From: an uncultured Draconibacterium sp.
Lineage (GTDB): Bacteria; Bacteroidota; Bacteroidia; Bacteroidales; Prolixibacteraceae
DNA: 26,667 bases
NCBI GenBank assembly: GCA_947492175.1
Contig: CANLMQ010000054.1
Span: forward strand, 1 to 26,667
Direction of reading: 5' to 3'
Made by a program: the position numbers and the translations under genes. Below are positions 21,737-26,667 of this stretch, one piece after another. The notes below the pieces were generated by a model. It was not told where the DNA came from and made no database searches. It was given only the letters and a program-made list of their open reading frames with translations. Numbering within the stretch: the stretch's first letter is position 1; each line of letters starts with the position of its first letter.

Positions 21737-24673
21737 TTATTCATTAGTCTCCTCCAGATAAATCAACCATCCCTTTCTTGCATCAACAGTAATTTTCTCT
21801 TTAACTTTCCATTCTTTGGTCGGCTGGAAATCCTTAATTTCAGGTGCAACTAACTTCACTTTATCAGAATCGAATCCCAATCTAGTAAAATCAATTTTTA
21901 AATTTACTTTCTGCTTTGAATCAGAGAAGTTACCTATTGAAACCAAGGTTTGTCCCTTCTTTTTGTATACTGTTACTTTAACATCTGAACCGCTAGTTTT
22001 AACCGGACAATCATCTTCCCAGAAACCGATCATTTCAGCATCTTCAATACCAAAATCATCCCAGACTTTCCAAACCGGACGTGGATCACAGATAACGCCT
22101 TCGGTATGCCAGGGATGACGGACGGTCATTCCAAACAACATGCCCAGCCATTTATTCCCACCACCATGCAGCATATCTCCCATCAAACCAAATGGGAGAC
22201 CTGATACTTCAACCAACCAGTTTTCTGGCGGCATTTCATCGTACATAAAACTTTCGCCAAACCACAACTTATCGAGGTAAGGAAAGTACTCGGTATATTG
22301 TGTGGCCGGACCTTTTGAGAAACTGGTATTAGAATGGAGATCAAGCAAGCAGCCAGGTTTGGTATTGTCAAGGACTTTCCGGATACGTTTAACTGTTCTC
22401 CTGTCATACGATACATCATCAAGATACAAACCATCAATATCAGCATTTTCAACCAGCCATTTCAGACCTTCGATGTAATAATTGTACCAGCGGGAATCTC
22501 CTGGTGCATTCACTACAGATGCATCGGCGCTTTTGTCGGGAAACCATTGGTACCATTGCGGACGGTAATTACTCACCAAATGTTCGCGCAACCATGGATA
22601 ACCACCACCATGCCCGTCACCCAGAATTTCGTTTCCAAGGCTTCGTAGCGCCCACAACTCAGTAGTGTAATTAGTGAGTTCGCGAATGGTGTAATATATT
22701 TTTACTTTTTGCCCTTTTTCGTGCAGCTGATTTACAAACCATTTCATCGAATCCACTGCTACAAAGGGATAATTTATGTGTGGATTGTAATTATTGGCAT
22801 GATGCAAATTCACTATTTTCACACCACTTTCCAGGTCTTCATCCGAGGGCATTGGCGCTCCTCCGTTGTGGTAATAGCGATCGACAAACTGGCTTTTATA
22901 ATTGATTGGTTTTACCGGAGTCAGCAACATCGACCACTCAAACTTCAACTCATCACCTTCACTCAAGTTACGGTTGCCGCTATAAACTACCGCTTTTGTT
23001 TCGTTAACAGAATTCTCAATTTTAAACCCGCCTTTGTCGTTGTTATACCAGCTTGCCGGATATTCCGGATGATAGAGATTTAAAAGAGGACCGTGGTATT
23101 CTCCTCCGCGTAGTTCGCACCAGATTCCAACATTGGTATTTCCCATCCAAAAACTATCATGCGGACCATTCCATTTGGCCGAATGCTTTTCAGGAACAAC
23201 ACTACCGGGCAAATCCATGCCCATCATAAATTTTGCCACCTCCTTTTTGAAAGGTATTTCAAGACGGATATCTTTTAAGCTCACTGCATTCTTTGCTTTA
23301 AGTGTAATTTTGTAATTAATATATCCATCCGACTCAATCGTTCCTATACCATCTAATTCAAAATTAGGAGAAGAATTAGCCCATGCGCCGATCATTTTTC
23401 CTGATGTATTTTTTAGTTGTTGAACATTCTGTAAGCCCGAGAATTTCTCAATCCCCTTATTGGTTTCGACCATAAATGCAACAGGGCCATTCAAAATTTC
23501 CTTTCCGTATACGGTAAGCGAACCGGGGAAACCACTTTCTGAAAGAGTGAATGTTTTGCCCGACATTTCGTAAGTATTTCCCCCCAAATAAGATATGGGC
23601 TTGTATCCATTGGTGGGTTCATCATCAATACCAAGTGTTGAGTTCAACCAACGCAGACGTGAATGACGCCAGGGCTCATTGTCTCCACGATCAGCCAGTG
23701 TTTCATTTGTAACTTTAATGATGATGTCGATTTTTTGTGCTGCAGCATTTTGAGCCAATACCGTTACCTGACCTTTGTATTTACCGCTTTGGGTGTCTTC
23801 CGGAATATCAATTCCAATCCAAAGAGGTTGTACATTCCCCTGCTCCAAGTTTAACTTTTTTACAAAAGGTTTTCCATAAGGGCCAATCCCCCCCGTATTA
23901 AAACAGGTTAAATTTGAGGCAGGTATTTCGGTATCTCCGTTTATTAAGGATGTAAATTCAACTTTTAGATCAGCCAGATCTTTCTGCCCGGCAAACACTC
24001 CCAACTGAAAGCAATAATATTCGTTTTTCTTTGCTTCTCCATTAAACTGATTTGAAGGGCCATTCTGAATCCAGCATTGTGGAATATCATCCAACATCCG
24101 GATTGGAAGTTTTCGATCTTCAGGAAAAACAAGAAAATCATCTTTGTGTACGTTTAATAGTGAATCTTTCTCAGAACGAAGTGCAATTACTTCCATAGGG
24201 AAAAAACTGTCGAATTCAGTGCGCGACTGAAAACCTTTTAATCTGGCTACTGGCAATTGACTAATTTCAAAACTCTTTCCCCAATTCTTTTCCGGTTTTA
24301 AATACCCTTTATTGTAAAAGCCGTAGTTTTCCTGAACCTCGTAAGGTAAGTAATAAAAATAATAGGTTCCGGAAGTTTCAATCGGCCCAAAAACCAACTG
24401 ACAGCGTTCGTTGTTTACTTCCACTCGTTCGATATTTTTTATGGTATCGCCATTTTCGTGGATGAAAATAAACCGCTTGTTGGCTGGATTTTTATCATGG
24501 CGACGCCAAACAATATCAAGAACAACCGCTTCTGCCTGATTATCTACCTCCAACACGGCACGGTGATTTCCGAGGTTCTCCTCCCAGGAGTGCTCTGCAA
24601 CGGAATAATTTGTTCTTTCTTTTGATGCACAGCTTAAGAGTATGAGTAACGCTAATACAAACAAATTTTTCAT
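21737..24673 (-). CDS. Large lipoprotein, GH123-like / DUF6067-type glycoside hydrolase
   Basis: 978 residues. Lipobox LLSC with Cys15 (MKNLFVLALLILLSCAS) makes it a surface or periplasmic lipoprotein. An N-terminal beta-sandwich region (about 20-300) contains the GKYKGQVTVLAQ segment typical of GH123-type N-domains. A large middle part (about 340-560) of beta strands follows, then a TIM-barrel domain (about 570-880) with VKIYYTIRELTNY, IDGLYLDDVSYDRRTVKRIR carrying paired aspartates, LLDLHSN and FGLMGDML. A C-terminal beta domain closes it. I recognise the overall type from large uncharacterised Bacteroidota proteins and not a specific activity; GH123 itself is a beta-N-acetylgalactosaminidase. 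Likely removes sugars from a marine glycan. Second in a minus-strand pair. Confidence 0.6.
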   Translation of the reverse strand: MKNLFVLALLILLSCASKERTNYSVAEHSWEENLGNHRAVLEVDNQAEAVVLDIVWRRHDKNPANKRFIFIHENGDTIKNIERVEVNNERCQLVFGPIETSGTYYFYYLPYEVQENYGFYNKGYLKPEKNWGKSFEISQLPVARLKGFQSRTEFDSFFPMEVIALRSEKDSLLNVHKDDFLVFPEDRKLPIRMLDDIPQCWIQNGPSNQFNGEAKKNEYYCFQLGVFAGQKDLADLKVEFTSLINGDTEIPASNLTCFNTGGIGPYGKPFVKKLNLEQGNVQPLWIGIDIPEDTQSGKYKGQVTVLAQNAAAQKIDIIIKVTNETLADRGDNEPWRHSRLRWLNSTLGIDDEPTNGYKPISYLGGNTYEMSGKTFTLSESGFPGSLTVYGKEILNGPVAFMVETNKGIEKFSGLQNVQQLKNTSGKMIGAWANSSPNFELDGIGTIESDGYINYKITLKAKNAVSLKDIRLEIPFKKEVAKFMMGMDLPGSVVPEKHSAKWNGPHDSFWMGNTNVGIWCELRGGEYHGPLLNLYHPEYPASWYNNDKGGFKIENSVNETKAVVYSGNRNLSEGDELKFEWSMLLTPVKPINYKSQFVDRYYHNGGAPMPSDEDLESGVKIVNLHHANNYNPHINYPFVAVDSMKWFVNQLHEKGQKVKIYYTIRELTNYTTELWALRSLGNEILGDGHGGGYPWLREHLVSNYRPQWYQWFPDKSADASVVNAPGDSRWYNYYIEGLKWLVENADIDGLYLDDVSYDRRTVKRIRKVLDNTKPGCLLDLHSNTSFSKGPATQYTEYFPYLDKLWFGESFMYDEMPPENWLVEVSGLPFGLMGDMLHGGGNKWLGMLFGMTVRHPWHTEGVICDPRPVWKVWDDFGIEDAEMIGFWEDDCPVKTSGSDVKVTVYKKKGQTLVSIGNFSDSKQKVNLKIDFTRLGFDSDKVKLVAPEIKDFQPTKEWKVKEKITVDARKGWLIYLEETNE

Positions 24674-24695
24674 AACAAAAATGGTTTTAAGTTTA

Positions 24696-24826
24696 ATTCC
24701 AGAATAAATTCTCAGGCATTGTTTTTACTTCCAAACTTTACATATCGTTTAATTCCATCGTTTCAGCCTGACAACCTTCTGTTTATAGTAGTTTATTAAG
24801 CAATTAAGCTAATATTCCAGAATAAA
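24696..24826. repeat. Direct repeat ATTCCAGAATAAA between the two glycosidase genes
   Basis: The same 13-mer occurs at 24696-24708 and 24814-24826, 118 bp apart, in the non-coding gap. No inverted partner is seen. It could be a paired regulator site or chance in AT-rich DNA. Confidence 0.4.
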
Positions 24827-24894
24827 AAACAGATGATTGGAATTTACAAAAATTGATGAATCTTTTTCATTCTGTAAAGCAGTTTCAATTCAGA

Positions 24895-26550
24895 CTATTC
24901 TTCTTTTGTTTTAGAATCTGTTTCAAAAAGAACCGTTTCTTTTGCATCTTTCACAACAATTCTTACATCGTAAGCCGCTTCCGGAATAGTTCCGTTTTTA
25001 CTATCGATTGTAACCTTAATTTTTTCGTAAGGCTTTAAGCCAGAAACATCTCCCCCAAAAGTTAAAAGTTGATTCTCATTTTTTAGTTCTACAACAACCG
25101 GCGTCTTTTCAGAAGCAACCTGACCAAAATTCTGAACTTCGAAACTCACTCTTCCTGAATTGTTTGTAATAAGAGGTTCTGTGGCCGACAGAATCGGTTC
25201 AATATAGTTAACTTCGGGCAATCTTGCATATCCAAAAAGAAGTTGTCCATCGGCTGTTTTTCCAAGCATTTTACCGGCAAAATTATTTTCGGTAAGTCCA
25301 TTTCCTTTTCCATCGAAAATCACAATAAGGTCTTTCCCGTCTTTTTCAGTTTCAACTACCTTGCTTCCCCTGCCAAAATTAACCTCTTCAGATGCGCCAA
25401 AACGTAAGGACTGAATATTGATATCGGTATGTGGATTAAAATCTTCTTCTGCCTCAATTTTCACACGAATTGTCTTGGTTTCTGAAGTAATTTTCTTGTC
25501 ATTTAACACCTGCATCAATCTACCTTTTACCAACGGAATACAGATGTGTTTTGAGCTGTGTTTGTCATTCCCCAGATCATTCCATTTAATGGTATCGATA
25601 ACCGCAAAATGAGCCTGTGCAGCTCTTCCGTATTCGTCCTGCAACATTTTTATACGTTCGAATTTAAACCAGTCAACAAAGGTACCATCTTCGTATTTTG
25701 CGATGCCCGGCATGTAGGCTTCACCCGGCTCTACCTTCCATTTTACACCATCTTTTGAGCGCAAATAATAGGCAATACGCCCAAACCAATCGTTCACAAT
25801 CATATGGTACTGTACGTTTGTTCTCCATACAACCGGATCTTCAAATCGTCCCTCAACCGGAGGATAAGCACTTTTACATGAAATCTGATTGTATTCCGAA
25901 GTCCCTGTTTCGCTTATCCATACGCCACCTCCGCGGCAAACCATCAAATACGAACCATCTTCGCGCCGGGCAAAGGTAAGGTTCGACAGTCCATCATTTA
26001 TTTTTCTGTCACGGGGATTAAAGTCAAATTGTTTACGCTCCCACGGACCGTTTAAATTGTCGGCAATGTAGTAGCCTCCATAAACATACACCACGTAGTT
26101 CCCGTTTTTTAGCTGAAATATCTCGGGATTATGCCCCGGCCCCAGGGTTTGAATAACTTCATAGGGGCCAAATGAGTTGTTGGAAACAGCATGTACAACT
26201 ATCGACTTTGGCCATTCCATGTGGCCTTTCTCTGCACTTTCGGGCCAGCGGCACACAAACAAGTGGTATTTTCCGTCAGAACCAAGTTTGGCATTTCCTC
26301 CCCAATACGACCATTCATTATCTTCAAGGCCATTTCCCGGATAACGCGGAACTACGGCATCTACCCCCCAAACGTCATTAGTTAGATTTCCCTGCACATG
26401 CATGGGAAGAAAACGATCCATAAACCTGCCGCTCTGTACTAAATTATCCCACTCCCGGGGTCTTTCTCTTTCCGTTATTTGAGCATTGATCTGGTTCGAC
26501 AACATGAACAATAGTGCAGACAAAAACAGGATGTAACTTTTTAATTTCAT
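24895..26550 (-). CDS. Secreted beta-propeller glycoside hydrolase-like protein with C-terminal CARDB-like domain
   Basis: 551 residues with a Sec signal peptide (MKLKSYILFLSALLFMLSNQ, cleavage predicted near NA-QIT). The first 350 residues look like a five-bladed propeller of the GH43/GH117-type clan: repeated blade strands such as YHLFVCRWPES, GPGHNPEIFQLKNGNYVVYVYGG, SNLTFARREDGSYLMVCRGGGVW and EGRFEDPVVWRTNVQYHMIVNDW. The Asn-Pro-Glu and Glu-Asp-Pro turns resemble the acidic catalytic positions. The last 100 residues (VSFEVQNFGQVASEKTPVVV) look like a CARDB adhesion domain. Substrate unknown. First gene of the pair; 221 nt upstream of the GH123-like gene. Confidence 0.6.
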   Translation of the reverse strand: MKLKSYILFLSALLFMLSNQINAQITERERPREWDNLVQSGRFMDRFLPMHVQGNLTNDVWGVDAVVPRYPGNGLEDNEWSYWGGNAKLGSDGKYHLFVCRWPESAEKGHMEWPKSIVVHAVSNNSFGPYEVIQTLGPGHNPEIFQLKNGNYVVYVYGGYYIADNLNGPWERKQFDFNPRDRKINDGLSNLTFARREDGSYLMVCRGGGVWISETGTSEYNQISCKSAYPPVEGRFEDPVVWRTNVQYHMIVNDWFGRIAYYLRSKDGVKWKVEPGEAYMPGIAKYEDGTFVDWFKFERIKMLQDEYGRAAQAHFAVIDTIKWNDLGNDKHSSKHICIPLVKGRLMQVLNDKKITSETKTIRVKIEAEEDFNPHTDINIQSLRFGASEEVNFGRGSKVVETEKDGKDLIVIFDGKGNGLTENNFAGKMLGKTADGQLLFGYARLPEVNYIEPILSATEPLITNNSGRVSFEVQNFGQVASEKTPVVVELKNENQLLTFGGDVSGLKPYEKIKVTIDSKNGTIPEAAYDVRIVVKDAKETVLFETDSKTKEE

Positions 26551-26667
26551 TTTATTCGTAGTTTAGACTTGTATTTTTTATTGTTTCGCTATTAGTAGTG
26601 ATGCGTTAACTTTTAAAAACATTGTATAATTAATTAAATATAAACAAGATACAGGCGTTCTTTGATT

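Overview
The window looks like a chromosomal segment of a Bacteroidota bacterium, probably a marine or sediment Marinilabiliales/Prolixibacteraceae-type organism. This is inferred from A-rich leaders with little Shine-Dalgarno signal, several TAnnTTTG -7 promoter boxes, IS91-type and IS200-type elements, lipoprotein signal peptides, and a surface glycan-degradation gene pair. No species can be named from sequence reading alone.

Region 1 (1-5.9 kb) is an accessory region. It opens with the 3' end of an IS200/IS605 transposase and its right-end hairpin, which appears to cut a gene after about 17 codons. Two lipoprotein genes on the minus strand follow. Next is a decayed IS91-family element whose tyrosine-recombinase gene is fused in frame to the C-terminal two thirds of the HUH transposase. 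Then come two AT-rich minus-strand membrane-protein genes, one carrying a methyltransferase domain, and a non-coding stretch with a 21-bp periodic motif array.

Region 2 (5.9-12.4 kb) is core-like: a very large probable pyrophosphate-dependent PEP carboxykinase (minus), a divergent FadL/OMPP1 outer-membrane protein, and exonuclease III.

Region 3 (12.4-15.9 kb) is the most interesting part. It is a minus-strand redox cluster read divergently from a Crp/Fnr-type regulator. In transcription order it holds a NifX/NifB-like protein, a thioredoxin-fold protein with an altered active site, a thioredoxin-reductase-like flavoprotein lacking the NADPH-phosphate arginines, an OsmC protein and a membrane-anchored thioredoxin with a normal WCAPC site. 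A strong hairpin-plus-U-tract lies between the second and third genes, and the divergent intergenic region carries palindromes placed where a Crp-family activator would bind. I infer a dedicated thiol or sulfur-redox relay with an unusual electron donor.

Region 4 (15.9-21.5 kb) holds housekeeping genes: ArfB ribosome rescue, GtrA-family membrane protein, CPBP protease, DUF456 protein, a class A penicillin-binding protein, TrmO (minus) and tRNA-Pro(CGG).

Region 5 (21.6-26.7 kb) is a minus-strand carbohydrate pair: a secreted beta-propeller glycosidase-like protein followed by a large GH123-like/DUF6067-type lipoprotein, then a 23-codon hydrophobic mini-ORF.
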